A stretch of 64,000 bases of DNA from Incurvaria masculella (GCA_946894095.1 OX335657.1:9548001-9612000), one strand, 5' to 3'; shown: positions 48,801-57,743, numbered from the stretch's first letter. The notes: generated by a model not told the origin, from the letters alone. Numbers and translations: made by a program.

Positions 48801-51800
48801 GATTCCTAGATAAAAATTTGCTTACAAAAAGAAAGATTAGGAAGGTATTTCAATTTTTAGGGTTCCGTAGCCAAAAGGTGCCAACGGAACCCTATTACTA
48901 AGCCTCCGCTGTCCGTCCGTCCATCCGTCTGTCACAGGGCTGTATCTCATAAACCGTAATAGGTAGGCAGCTGAAATCTTCACAGAGTGTGTATTTATAA
49001 CAACAAATAGGTAAAATTAATAAATAATAAAATTAAAGGCCCCACAAAAAAGGTTTTTTTGTGTTAAATCTTGTATGATGGTACGGAACCATTCGTGTGC
49101 GAGTCCGACTTGCACTTGGCCGGCTCGTCACAATGACTGCAGCGGGGCGGAGTACAAGCTGTGTACTCCGCCCCGCTGCAGCCACAGTCGCGTTGCACAG
49201 TAATTTTGTGGTTCGTTTCGCCATAGACAGTCGGCTCCCAGCATGCTGTCGAAATTGGCAGTAAAAATATTTCTGTCTGTGGCGGGCCCAAAAGGTGGTT
49301 GGTCAATTACTTACCTTGGTCAGTGGTGGCATTATTTGTGGTGGTTTCAGCTTCATTGTCACTGTCCTCAGCAAACTGTGGGTCAGTCTGAAAAATAATT
49401 TGTTAGTAATATGGGTTCAGTGTGAAAATTTGTATTTAACCACATTTTTTAAACAATAAAATTCGATGAGTACCATCTTTTATTTTGGGTTTTAAAGAAT
49501 CAAACGCCTTAAGAATATGCTGAATGTTTCTTCCCGTGAATTTTAAGTCGCAAATACCATGCCCTACCTTGAATAGTTTCAACCAGCCCGTACTAGCTTT
49601 ACAATCAGATTAATGACACTGAATTGCCTTTTCTCATAGACAGACCGGGATAGATAGGGTTTGAGAAGCACATGAAAACCGAAATGATTTTTTTTTTCTC
49701 AGAAATATATAATTTCATGATCATATGCTTACATTAAGTTTGCAACATTTAGCGGGGCCCGGAAGATTTTAAAATGTATTAAAAAATATATATCTGCTAA
49801 ACAAATATTTAGAAACGGTATTAAAAAAAAATATATGTTAAGTCTTTTAAGGCGTAACGTAACTGTGAATTTGCATCAATTCTGTAATTAGGGAAATGTA
49901 TTTAAAAAATATTTTTACTAAAAAAAATCTATGCTTGCTATTGCTATATTTCTTTCTAGAATATGTAAAAGAAAATTTAATTCTTTAAACACTATACAAC
50001 GAACGATTTTAAATACGTATTTCGAATTTTTTGTTTAGCTTTTGTGTGAATGTAAAAATTATAAATGAAAAAAAAATGTTTTTCTAATATTTGCAACATT
50101 TTACAAATTTCACAGAATATAGAGTTTGCGGTTAGTTTCCAATTTTAGAAAATAAAATAGAATTTTCATTATTTGCTTTGCAGATATTATGAAAATAGTA
50201 CAAAAAAAATATATTTACACAGTTCCGTAAATAAGAAATTGTTGCAAATTCACAGTAATATTACACCTAAAATTAGCTAACATATAACATTTCTAAATAT
50301 TTGTTTAGGAGATATCATTTTTTAAACATATTTCAAATTTTATTTCTATCTTCCGAACCCCCCAAAATGTTGCAAACTTAATGTACACACGTCCACATGA
50401 AATACTACGTTTATGAGAAAAAAAACTGCATTTTGGATTTCATGTTTTTCTAAGTGCTGATTTAAGGCTAAAGTTCCTGGAGTAAGAATTGGACCTCCTG
50501 ATCTGATCTTTTTTGTGTAAACCACCTAATAACGGCGTCCGCTAGATTATTGCAGCCAATTTCATGATTTTACGATCCATTTACCCAAGAGTCCAATCAA
50601 GTTTTGATTATAAACGTATTTTTTTGTTTCTTAGTATCACTGTCGTTGGATAACTTGGTTATAGATTTGCCATCTTCTAACATTCTAGGTCTCATATAAA
50701 AAGAACCACACGTTTACGTTTAGGAGTTTTACACACATGAGCAGAGAGTTAACTACTTTAGGCGTGAATGTATTTTATTACTTAGCAGTCGTGCAGCACT
50801 TTTGCGGGATTAAAAATTGACTCTGCACATCGGATGATTCTGACCAATGCGACAGGAGTGAAGGATAGAGCGGTGCGGCGAGTGTTCGCTACCGTGGATT
50901 GCGAAAAGTGATGATGCGGAAACCGGTGGAGAATTCTCGATGCGACACGTCGCTAGCTCAGTTTTTAAGATGTTCGAAAAACAGATGTTCAGATTACCGA
51001 TGTTCAGATAATTGGCACTACTGTAACAGAATGATAAATTCCTTACCAATTCACTTTTAACATGATCTGTATTTATAGAAGAGGGTTTTGCAACATTCAG
51101 TTCTTCCTTTACTGATTCAGCATTATCTGAAAAAATATGTTTATTCTCTGTCAAGTGATACAACAATGAACAAATAACCTTAATTAATACCTTAAATAAT
51201 GTTTTGGTAGGTAATAGTCACGCGTACGGATAGCACCAAATGACCAGTGTTATGTTGTTGTTGTATTAATTGCTAAACGATATGTGGCAGCCCACGGCAG
51301 CCCACTCTGACGCGCACTTGCATGGCTAGCGCGCGCATTAATTGTGCAACTCGGTATCTTTCGTTGCTTTAGAAGTGTGATTGTTCAATTTGAATTTATA
51401 GTAAGGGTTGTCAGTAAATTGGAATTGAAAAACTACCTTTTTAAATGGTTACGAAACAAAAAAAAGCAAAAATGCATGTTTCTAGGGTGTTTAGTGGGTT
51501 AAGTAAATATACTTTTTCATACTAAGCAGGCACGTCGCTTATTCCAAGGAGTGAGTTATGTTTGTTTTATATAATCGACCGTGAAGCAAGGACACATTAC
51601 TTGAAGAAAGAGCCCAGTAAAAAGAACTACTTTAATAATATACTGCAAGGCTGGACCCGAACCCGCAAAACATACCATCCGCGGGTATTGTGTCTACCAA
51701 TTTCGCCACCGGCTGTACACCCATAATTTGGAATTCTCTTACAGTCCCTCCTTCCGTAATGAACGCCTCCTAATAACAGTGTTTATGATTATACTTTCAT

Positions 51801-52228
51801 ACATTTATTTAACGCTTCATCTCGTTATGAGGGCAATATGTTTGAATGTTCAATCTTTGCAGTCAAAGTCCGCAAGTTAAAGAACCTTCCCTGGACCATA
51901 TGGAGGAGATATTATTCATGATGTTTTATGACTATTTAAAAATTCAGCGTTTTGTATTCTAGTTGGACCGTAACAACGCATGAATTGTGCCCCAATGATT
52001 AGCCGCGTGGGATAGATACCAGCAACACAAATCTTTAAAATAAAAACCTGAGTTTTTTGAGACTTTGAAGCAGCCGCCGCGTTCCAAGTGCTTGATCATA
52101 ACCATCAGGTTGTCGAAACGAATGTTGCACAGGGGACACTTCAAGCGTTGGTAGGCAGAGGTCAAGTGAGTCGCAAGCTCCACCGTATCCTGGAACTCCT
52201 GACCGCAGCAAAGCGGACACGGTATCAT
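36827..52228 (-). CDS. C2H2 and FLYWCH zinc-finger protein, 12 exons
   Basis: I assembled one 453-aa reading frame from twelve GT-AG exons whose phases all agree. The start ATG is at 52228-52226 with an in-frame TAA upstream; the stop is at 36829-36827. In order: a degenerate finger (CPLC, residues 4-26, second His replaced by Tyr), a C2HC finger (31-53), an acidic linker (about 60-158), four C2H2 fingers at about 167-273, a FLYWCH finger at about 292-345 (LWYEWRGYTYH, then CWVDGC and HSH), a segment NEMYNVLRRRCMTETTPIRI with IYDEEAYR, one of two alternative 32-residue exons, an Asp/Asn-rich segment, and a basic tail PTKFATKRKAN. Multiple zinc fingers suggest a nuclear DNA-binding protein; no specific function is claimed. 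The FLYWCH-plus-IYDEE layout recalls FLYWCH/MULE-type transposon proteins, but no transposase domain is present. It could alternatively be two genes split at a TGA after exon 6. Confidence 0.8.
36975..37605 (-). repeat. Two SINE copies, one with tRNA-like head
   Basis: 36975-37120 is a body fragment. 37225-37605 is longer and ends with GAATTGAACCCAGACCTC and CGCGCCACTAGGCTACGAGC. On the minus strand this reads TAGCCTAGTGGCGCG and GGGTTCAATTCC, good A- and B-box matches. Both lie in the last intron of the FLYWCH gene. Confidence 0.75.
37695..38173 (+). mobile_element. TTAA-flanked MITE, second copy
   Basis: Nearly identical to 27067-27546, with the same TTAAGGCGCTAGGACTAGCC start and a GGCTAGTACCAGGGCCTTAA end. 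Its right TTAA is also the left TTAA of the next element. Confidence 0.8.
38170..38545. mobile_element. TTAA-flanked palindromic MITE
   Basis: Terminal inverted repeats around GGCCCGTAAGC and GCTTACGGGCC. The interior is also inverted: AATATCTGTGTCTGCATGC on the left and GCATGCAGACACAGATATT on the right. It shares TTAA at 38170 with the MITE on its left. Confidence 0.8.
38854..38943 (-). CDS. FLYWCH gene exon 11
   Basis: Acceptor TTTGTACTCTGTGTAG and donor GCGGAG|GTAACC, phase 0 both ends, 30 codons. Reads VTLQDDGNQSWSGTNTNDDS then MLPPDIICAE. Confidence 0.75.
39158..39520 (+). mobile_element. Jockey-like LINE ORF2 C-terminal fragment
   Basis: 117 codons ending TAA at 39509, with the familiar end of Jockey-type reverse transcriptases: IYKAILKPVWTYGIQLWG, then VERFQTKTIRRI, PWYVSNKQIYEDL, IPTVRDEI. 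5' truncated, followed by A-rich tracts at 39572 and 39661. Sits in an intron of the FLYWCH gene on the opposite strand. Not functional. Confidence 0.85.
39679..40482 (+). repeat. ~800-bp dispersed repeat, second copy
   Basis: Partner of 30227-31011. Starts directly after the A-rich tail of the Jockey fragment. Contains CGCGCAGCCGCTGGCGCC and GGATCGAGGGCGCTGCTGTC. A minus-strand frame at 40337-40702 runs through its right end but shows no family features. Confidence 0.75.
40824..41367 (+). mobile_element. TA-flanked MITE, full length
   Basis: AGGTGGCCCA at 40824 preceded by TA; TGGGCCACCT ends at 41367 followed by TA. About 544 bp, same length as the gustavus intron 1 copy. Lies in the FLYWCH gene intron. 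Confidence 0.85.
42002..42098 (-). CDS. FLYWCH gene exon 10B (alternative)
   Basis: 97 nt. Acceptor TGTGTTCTCCGCAG and donor ACCATGCAG|GTATCG; phase 2 in, 0 out. Begins YPEGAKNLVFQEPTMRKWQ. Only 30 nt (42099-42128) separate it from exon 10A. Read after 10A, its frame shifts and hits TGA. Confidence 0.8.
42129..42225 (-). CDS. FLYWCH gene exon 10A (alternative)
   Basis: 97 nt. Acceptor CACCTTGCCCTTGCAG and donor GAGTCGCAG|GTATGC; phase 2 in, 0 out. Begins FPLGAQNLPYIETSLRMWQ. Homologous to exon 10B at 11 of 32 residues plus conservative changes. Confidence 0.8.
43042..43114. repeat. Small foldback element
   Basis: ACCATCGCTATTACTCCGGT at the left and ACCGGAGTATTAGCGATGGT at the right form inverted arms with one mismatch. 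In an intron of the FLYWCH gene. Confidence 0.75.
43782..43865 (-). CDS. FLYWCH gene exon 9
   Basis: Acceptor GTTTTGTGCAG and donor GCCTACAG|GTACCT, phase 2 in and 2 out. Reads NEMYNVLRRRCMTETTPIRI then IYDEEAYR. This is the common upstream partner for the two alternative exons. Confidence 0.8.
44070..44420 (+). repeat. SINE body with a second partial copy
   Basis: 44070-44345 carries GCGACCTGACATGGATGGCT through GATTCCGAACATGGAGCAGC. 44370-44420 restarts with GTGTCATGCCAGGACCATC and CGGCTACATTGAACAGAATGG. Confidence 0.7.
44495..44607 (-). CDS. FLYWCH gene exon 8 (second half of FLYWCH)
   Basis: Acceptor TGTGCTGTTACAG and donor GAGAG|GTGCTA, phase 0 in, 2 out. Holds the metal ligands: KCWVDGCWAEV (C-x4-C) and GVHSHPP (H-x-H). 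Confidence 0.85.
44697..44905 (-). repeat. SINE with tRNA-Leu-like head
   Basis: On the minus strand: GGCGAAATTGGTAGACGCAA (A-box region), then TTTTGCTGGTTCGAGTCC (B box). On the plus strand the tail starts with TACTTTTCTGTACTAAGCAGG. Other copies: 51504-51725 and 62475-62695. Confidence 0.75.
44906..45121 (+). mobile_element. Right end of a TA MITE copy
   Basis: Matches the right ~230 bp of the 544-bp element, ending GGGCCACCTTAAGG. Inserted next to the SINE, so one likely landed in the other. Confidence 0.7.
45221..45316 (-). CDS. FLYWCH gene exon 7 (first half of FLYWCH)
   Basis: Acceptor TTTGTGATTGTGCAG and donor GTGCAG|GTAACA, phase 0 both ends, 32 codons. Reads PTLIAPYKKGSLWYEWRGYT then YHQTG, the aromatic first part of a FLYWCH finger. 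Confidence 0.8.
46230..46395 (-). CDS. FLYWCH gene exon 6 (C2H2 fingers)
   Basis: Acceptor CTCTGCGATCGCAG. Completes finger CVYCNKPF...HVECH across the junction and encodes CELCPETA...HYKDAH. A phase-0 donor GCT|GTACGC follows 46230. If not used, the frame reads four residues to TGA at 46220-46218, giving a shorter C2H2-only protein. Confidence 0.8.
46560..46795. repeat. Foldback element
   Basis: Arms contain TTACCACCAGATGGCGCCAC with ATAAAACTATGC on the left, and GCATAGTTTTATGTGG with TGCCATCTGGTGGTAAAG on the right, around a ~90-nt loop. In an intron of the FLYWCH gene. Confidence 0.75.
47205..47632 (-). mobile_element. TA MITE copy, reverse orientation, diverged
   Basis: Matches the reverse complement of the 544-bp element: GATGCAACATGTCCATAAAG at the left and CCCTTTTGTATGGGGAG at the right. 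Termini are eroded. Confidence 0.7.
47912..48116 (-). CDS. FLYWCH gene exon 5 (C2H2 fingers)
   Basis: Acceptor TTACATTATTACAG. Encodes fingers CPLCFKVF...HLEVAH and CVYCHRVF...HVQERH and the start of a third, CVYCNK. The donor that keeps this third finger intact is AACAA|GTTGGT, a poor +3 to +6 match; phase 2 out. Confidence 0.85.
48502..48642 (-). CDS. FLYWCH gene exon 4
   Basis: Acceptor TGTGATGGCAG and donor CGACCTA|GTGAGT. Reads EEVETISEDQYLDKNG then basic YRRRVVKISNLW; phase 1 in, 1 out. Confidence 0.75.
48854..49123 (+). mobile_element. Helitron-like non-autonomous element
   Basis: Starts TTTTTAGGGTTCCGTAGCC, has GTCCGTCCGTCCATCCGTC, and ends TGTGCGAGTCCGACTTGCAC then TTGGCCGG. Lies in an intron of the FLYWCH gene, opposite strand. 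Confidence 0.8.
49137..49181. repeat. Perfect 20-bp GC-rich hairpin
   Basis: Arms 49137-49156 and 49162-49181 are exact reverse complements (CTGCAGCGGGGCGGAGTACA) with a 5-nt loop AGCTG. It begins 14 nt after the Helitron-like element ends. Confidence 0.9.
49315..49387 (-). CDS. FLYWCH gene exon 3
   Basis: Acceptor AATTATTTTTCAG and donor ACCAAG|GTAAGT. Acidic/Thr-rich TDPQFAEDSDNEAETTT; phase 0 in, 1 out. Confidence 0.75.
49731..50384. mobile_element. ~650-bp foldback element
   Basis: Outer ends ACATTAAGTTTGCAACATTT and its inverted partner AAATGTTGCAAACTTAATGT; matching inner blocks include CTAAACAAATATTTAGAAA and ACTGTGAATTTGCA. AT-rich, no coding. In an intron of the FLYWCH gene. Confidence 0.8.
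51047..51126 (-). CDS. FLYWCH gene exon 2
   Basis: Acceptor CATATTTTTTCAG and donor GAATTG|GTAAGG. Reads NAESVKEELNVAKPSS then INTDHVKSEL; phase 1 in, 0 out. Contains a VKEEL motif resembling a SUMO-acceptor consensus. Confidence 0.75.
51504..51725 (-). repeat. SINE with tRNA-Leu-like head
   Basis: The clearest copy: on the minus strand GGCGAAATTGGTAGACACAA, ATACCCGCGGATGGTATG, TTTTGCGGGTTCGGGTCC. The A/B-box spacing and the extra arm between them resemble a class II (Leu/Ser-type) tRNA. Confidence 0.75.
52048..52228 (-). CDS. FLYWCH gene exon 1
   Basis: ATG at 52228-52226, MIPCPLCCGQEF. Donor AACTCAG|GTTTTT (weak after +2) follows 52048; phase 1 out. Contains the degenerate first finger and the C2HC finger. 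Confidence 0.8.
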
Positions 52229-52577
52229 TTTCACAACTTATTACCAAACCAAAACAACTGGAAGATTGAGGTTATTGATTACAGCTGTCACAAAATTTGA
52301 AGCCCGCCGCTGGCAGCGAACTGGAGATGGACGCAGTTGGCTTCACACAACTTCACGGCACCCGCAAAATGGCCGCTCACTCGAAATTTCCAAAATCCTG
52401 CATCACAATTTCCCCGCAATGAAAATGCGGTTGCTCGGTGTTGCCATATATTATATGTTCTGTGGTTGCCATTGGGAATGGACCATTCTCCATCATAAAA
52501 TAATGTGGAGGTAGGTCAATGAGGTAGGTAGAATTTATACACACTTTTTCAACATAGCAATGTCAATTACAGTTACC
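52229..52577 (-). promoter_or_regulatory. Probable promoter and 5' UTR of the FLYWCH gene
   Basis: Upstream of the ATG at 52228. No TATA box at a convincing distance is seen; placement rests only on position. Confidence 0.3.
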
Positions 52578-52950
52578 CGTTTTTTTTATGTAAATGGACA
52601 TGGATGGCTAATACCGAACTGACCGTCAGATATTAGCCTAACCACACTACATGGTAACCAGGTGCCATGCCTTTCCTTATATTGCTCGGCTACATTGAAC
52701 TGGATGGAAAACACGGACAATTTTAATAGCCGCTTCGACCAGCGTTCATTCAATGCGATGGTACCAAACCGGGCTGAGTTAACACTACCACCTAGTAAGT
52801 ATAAGGAAGGGGACCAACAGTTTTACGTGGAATTCGAACCACGGCCAGCATCAACGGTTGAAAATGGTCACCCATCCAGAACCTTACCGCCCTCAGAGGT
52901 GCTTCCCCAGCTTATCGATTCGCAAGGCGTCGCACACTGAGCTATACCGA
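52578..52950 (-). repeat. SINE with tRNA-like head
   Basis: Body as in the family. The right end, read on the minus strand, gives GGTATAGCTCAGTGTGCGAC (A box) and later GGATGGGTGACC, a 5S-rRNA-like word, then GGTTCGAATTCC. The ORF here is just the repeat read through. Confidence 0.7.
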
Positions 52951-53165
52951 GGCTGACTTCTCATATACTATTATCTTCTTCATCTTGTTTAGAGTCGTCG
53001 GCTTCAGCCGGAAGTATTCTGCTTCCGCCCAGGAGCTTCTTCTTCTTTTCCTTCATTCCTCTTCTTCTGCATTGATTTCGCCTAAATAGCCACACATACA
53101 TTTGGTTATGATCATAGTGGTATCAACTGGGGCTCGCCGCTCGTCGTTAGAGGATTTCAATTTTA

Positions 53166-53262
53166 ATTTCTGGCAGCTGTATTCAGAGTGGGCGGACTAA
53201 CTTTAATTCGCCGGATTAAACCGGTTTTTGTATGGTAAGTACGGTGCTAATCTCGTACTAAG
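53166..53262 (-). mobile_element. Short TIR-MITE, partial
   Basis: GTATTCAGAGTGGGCGGACT and CGGTTTTTGTATGGT match the reverse complement of the copy at 57623-57743. Confidence 0.6.
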
Positions 53263-53446
53263 GACCGAGTGCACGAAAGCACAAAACACCAAAATAAACG
53301 TTAACGTATGATTTACCACGTCACTTTGCATGGACAGTGTGGAAGGATCTCTATGCGTTTCACTAAAAGTGACGTGTTTTAACATTGATTAACTCTGCCG
53401 TAGCTGAGCTGAGCTGAGCAGGCTTTTTTTATACCTTACTAGCAGC

Positions 53447-54782
53447 CCGTCCCGGCTTTGCACGGGCATAATATAGTTAATTGAAAAAATATTATTTTGA
53501 CACAATGATACACAAATAAACCCCTTATTACGTAGAGTTCCTTATAAAAGAGCATATACCTACATTTAAATATTTGAAATAAAAATAACAATTTTGTGAA
53601 TATATTTTTTTGGATTTTTTTTTCTTTTTTTGTATTTTTTACTTTTATGTATTTTTCGTACTATTAATTATTGTAAAAAGGTCATAACCACAAAACAAAG
53701 CCATTAAATAAATAATTATAGAGTTAAAGCCAGGAAGTAAACATTATTTGTTGTTGTTTTATTTTTCACTAAATAATTAGCTTAACTGTTATTATGATAC
53801 TGTTGAGATTACCGCGGTCGTTAGACATGTTTGAAAAATGTTACGGCTTTTGAGAATGTCTTTGGAGAATGTATCTTCCTGCCGCTTGAAAAGCCGTAAC
53901 ATTTTTCAAACATGTTTAACTGTTATTAGCTACCTGCTACTACTGCTATAACTTACAACTAAAAAGTATTTAATCGAAAATCATAAAAACTCTTTAAGTC
54001 ACTTATTTATTAGGATAACTAAATGTACAACATATATCAATGGGTCTAGTTCTGAAAAGAACTTTTTGAATGCGTTTAGTTACCTACTAAACTAATTATC
54101 ATGAAGCGACAAAATATTATCAAGCGACAATTTCTCAAATTCCCCACATGGCTGCTGCGTAGGGAGCCGACTGACTCCCCTCCCGTACCTCTGAGTGACG
54201 CCTACAAACTCTAAAACGCATAGTTGGCCGAGCGGAGTTTTTTCTAATTTTTAAACTCATGATATCTTTCGAATGAAATGTCCGAATCGAATAATTCAAA
54301 AAGTAATATAAACGTATTGAAACAGTCTTAAATAATAATTTATTTATTTTGATAAGGATTAATATCTAGGTACAAATAAAGAGCCTTTTCTAGCGGCGGT
54401 ATTTAAATTTTTATTTTAAAATAAATGCACACTTATTGTGTCATAACTATAATAGTTAGATGTATGCTGTCGCGACATTTTTTGTAGATAATAATGTGTT
54501 CTATAAAATTGTAGTACATCATTTTGTTCTAGCGTGAATAGTTTTCGCAGCGCACGCGATGTAAGGATCTCTTGGTAATTTTTTTGCACCTAGGGTTACG
54601 TTATCGGAGTTTTGGTAAGGATCCCTAATTTTTTTAAGATAAAACATAGCCTATGTCCGTCGGATAGACTGTAGCTTTCCAACGGTGAAATAATTTTTCA
54701 AATCCGTTCAGTAGTTTCAGAGCCTATTCGATTCATATAAACAAACAATCAAACCTTTCCTCTTTATATAATAGTATAGGTT
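53447..54782. repeat. AT-rich dispersed repeat, unclassified
   Basis: Begins with CAGCCCGTCCCGGCTTTGCA and ends with CTTTCCAACGGTGAAATAAT, GTAGTTTCAGAGCCTATTCG, AAACAAACAATCAAACC and a TATAATAGTATAGG end, a signature widespread in insect genomes. A 26-bp-arm foldback (53826-53914) is nested within it. Otherwise nothing coding. Confidence 0.5.
53826..53914. repeat. Perfect 26-bp-arm foldback
   Basis: Arms 53826-53851 and 53889-53914 are exact inverted copies containing AAAAATGTTACGGCTTTT. The same word occurs at 28145 in gustavus intron 2. Confidence 0.9.
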
Positions 54783-56598
54783 TTGCACATGGCTGAGGGC
54801 ACCACTGTCTTTTTAAGGTGACCACATGAAAAAAAAACCCCATTGATAGGGAAAACATTAACAGTCTGCTGTAGGAAAAAAAATCTTGAGTAAATGAAAA
54901 TTACTACTAAATACTACTGCAATGCGATTCAAATCGACTTTGCGTGGAAAAGTAGGGTCGGTACGTCTGCACACGGGAAACAATTGACGCTTTTTTCCAT
55001 CCATCAGAATATGATCATAGTCCGCGTATTAAATTGTGACAGATCACTTTGAATACGACTGTCAGTAGTTAATCCATGGATAATATGCACTCAATATTGC
55101 ATTTGATGCTTAGGTGAACTTTTTTTATCAATTATGTGTTTGTACACATAATTGATAAAAAACATGAAAAATTTAAGAAAGACAAAGAAAATATGTAACA
55201 AACAAAGGCATGTGTATTATAGCTGCCATTACTAACAGAGATAACGTTTGACGACCTTATTAGGGGTCCGTAAGTAAAACGGAATGCTAGTAAAAAAGTA
55301 AAACTAGAATGCTGTTTGTGACTCGTCATAAAGTCTGTCTATTTGACTGCCGGAATTCTAAAACTTTTCCAGCAAATATTCAGCAGGAGGGGTATGCAAG
55401 TTTGATACTATAATTGTTTTTTTATTGTTTTACATAATGTACTTTTATTTGTATATGCAAGCAAAGTTTTAAGATGATCTAATGGGTTCCGAACCATGGA
55501 GTAATTGGCATTAAAAAAATGCACATTTCAATTTCGAAATTAGATATCCTGGAATTTGAACCCGTGATCTTGTAAAAAGAAACCACAGCACAGAGTACGG
55601 GCTACAAAGAAAACCTTTAAAACAATGGTTGATACTATGAACCTATAGATAGAACGATTTATCTACCATTACCGTTTCTTTTATTCATAATTTAATATAT
55701 TAATAAACCTCGATGCCCTTAATCCAGACTGCAAATATTGCTTTACTTGCTAGCTCAGCTCGGGACAGTAGATATATAAAATATGTTTTCCGGATTAAAA
55801 AGGAAGCCACATTACTATTCGGCCCATAAACTCTATCTCTAGGCAAAACAAGGCACGTCGATATTTGCTCCGTGGCTGCGTAAAGCAAGGACAGACTAAC
55901 TAACATGTTTTCGTACTTATAATATTGGTATGGTTTGTGATGTCTGTACAGTTACTTATTTTCAAGTAATTAAACCGCAAAAAAAAATTCGACATCCCTT
56001 TCTTTCACAGCGTGAGTAGAGTTAATAGTAAACACAATCATTACATCCCGATATTCTGTCTCAGCTGCGCGCGCATGCTAGGTCTATGGTCTCAAGGTAC
56101 CCAGCGGTCGACGTCGACCGAATGCCGTGGACCGATGTTTTGCACAATGATATTTTTAGGCGAGCCCTTAGTTTTAGGTGAGTTTTAATGGCGAGCCTAT
56201 TGCTGTGCCATCTAGATTTTTGTTAGAAAGTGTTACACTACCGAAGTTGTGGGTTTCCTCACCATGTTTTCCTTCACCGTGTAGCTGTCGTGTTATAAGA
56301 CAGGTTGACCTTATAAATACCGCCATCGCTTGAGGGGGTGTATTGGTACCGAAAAAAGTCAACTGAAGTCAAAAGTGAAATACTAAGAGTACGATTACAT
56401 TGCGAAACGCCGAAATTTAATTGAATTTCAATAAAATCTTATCTGTGTCGTTAGAAAACTAAAAACAAGTTATACCTGAAGAATTAATTTAAATTCAAGA
56501 GGAAATGCGACCGTTTTCACTTTTCAAGTATCCCGATATCTTATCAACGCGAACAACCACCTACCTACTGCAACATCCACATTGTTTATTGATGCAAG
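54783..56598. other. Gene-free stretch
   Basis: No gene supported. Contains a word ACCATAGACCTAGCATGCGC (minus strand, 56090-56069) that recurs at 63902-63923, so part of it is repeat-derived. Confidence 0.4.
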
Positions 56599-56605
56599 CA
56601 TGTTT

Positions 56606-56632
56606 TATATAAAACGACACAAGCTGAACAGT
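56606..56632 (+). promoter_or_regulatory. TATA box and initiator of the Kazal locus
   Basis: TATATAAAA at 56606-56614 and an arthropod-type initiator ACAGTC at 56628-56633, 22-24 nt apart and about 75 nt before the ATG at 56704. Confidence 0.55.
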
Positions 56633-56703
56633 CGTTGAACTCGTGAAGGCTGTGCGCTAGTACGGCTACACTCCCTGCACGCTAGGACTTTTCAACGTAC
56701 AAA

Positions 56704-56719
56704 ATGGGGTACAAAATCG
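56704..56719 (+). CDS. Candidate shared leader exon MGYKI-G/A
   Basis: ATG GGG TAC AAA ATC G then GTAAGC. Sixteen coding bases, phase 1, behind a TATA/initiator pair. It joins in frame to the Kazal exon at 58619 (giving MGYKIGFDTMSL) and to the one at 60552 (giving MGYKIATFVCIVFAAIMVSA, a classic signal peptide). I find no other plausible leader exon for the second Kazal exon. Confidence 0.55.
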
Positions 56720-57426
56720 GTAAGCTCATTTTTTTATTATTTTAGAATTTATATTTTGCACATCTAGTTTATAAAAATGTTTATCAATGAAAATTTAATA
56801 ACGTTCTAAACGAATTTTGCAGTCACTAGAGCTAGGAGCTAGGGGAATAGATACAATTTTTGGTGGTGCTGCAGCTGCGAGCAGGCGCAACCCACAACTT
56901 CTCCCAAGGCTTCATGGGACGCTATTTTGCAGAACAAACTGTGTCTATTATGCTTTTGTTTATTGTTTGTTCATTATCCATAGGCAGCACATTGGAATCG
57001 GATTTGTCATATTTTATTATTAGCTAGTATTGGTACCTAGGTGTCGTCAAGAAATAAATACTCAAGAAATAATAACTAAAGTTGTTTTCCGTGTTAATCT
57101 TACAGACAACGCCATTACTGTAAAATCATAGTTTGAATCTTTAAATTTATATTTTACTTAAAAAAATATCGGGCGGCAAAGTTTCCTGAAGTGATTCTCG
57201 ACTATGAATTTTATATTAAAACTATAATCAAAATCAAAATGTTTTTATTTCAGCGAGCATTATAGGTGGATAAATCCATCATGCTATAGAAATAGTCAAT
57301 TACAATATTACATTTTCAATAAGTTCACAGCGAAAATATAAAAAGCAATAAAATGATAAAATTAAGTCATAAATTCAGTCACTGTACAAACTAAAGATAG
57401 ATATAATAAAGGTTTTAATGGTATCA

Positions 57427-57526
57427 CTTTAGTTGCATTTCGTACCCTGTTAACTGGTAAATTTCAGTTCAAATGACCGCATAACAGGTCATTTGTCAAT
57501 TAGCATGGTACGAAATGCAACTAAAG
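57427..57526. repeat. Foldback element
   Basis: CTTTAGTTGCATTTCGTACC at the left and GGTACGAAATGCAACTAAAG at the right are exact inverted arms; inner AAATGACC and GGTCATTT pair as well. Inside the putative Kazal leader intron. Confidence 0.85.
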
Positions 57527-57622
57527 GTCAGATTTAATTACTCACTTGCCTTTTCACCCGACGAGTTATTTTACCATGGTAACCCCCCACGGTAATTACT
57601 GACGTCGGAAGTCTCTTCGCTA

Positions 57623-57743
57623 ACAGTCGTATTCAGAGAGCACCTGTAAAAATTTACTACGAGACTACTTACACCGGACTAACCATAAAAAAACCAGTTT
57701 AGTCCGGCGTATTAAAGTTGGTCCGCCCACTCTGAAACGGCTG
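57623..57743 (+). mobile_element. Short TIR-MITE, ~120 bp
   Basis: Termini CAGTCGTATTCAGAG and CTCTGAAACGGCTG; inner CACCGGACTAA and TTAGTCCGGCG are inverted. Same family as 60165-60288. Confidence 0.75.
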
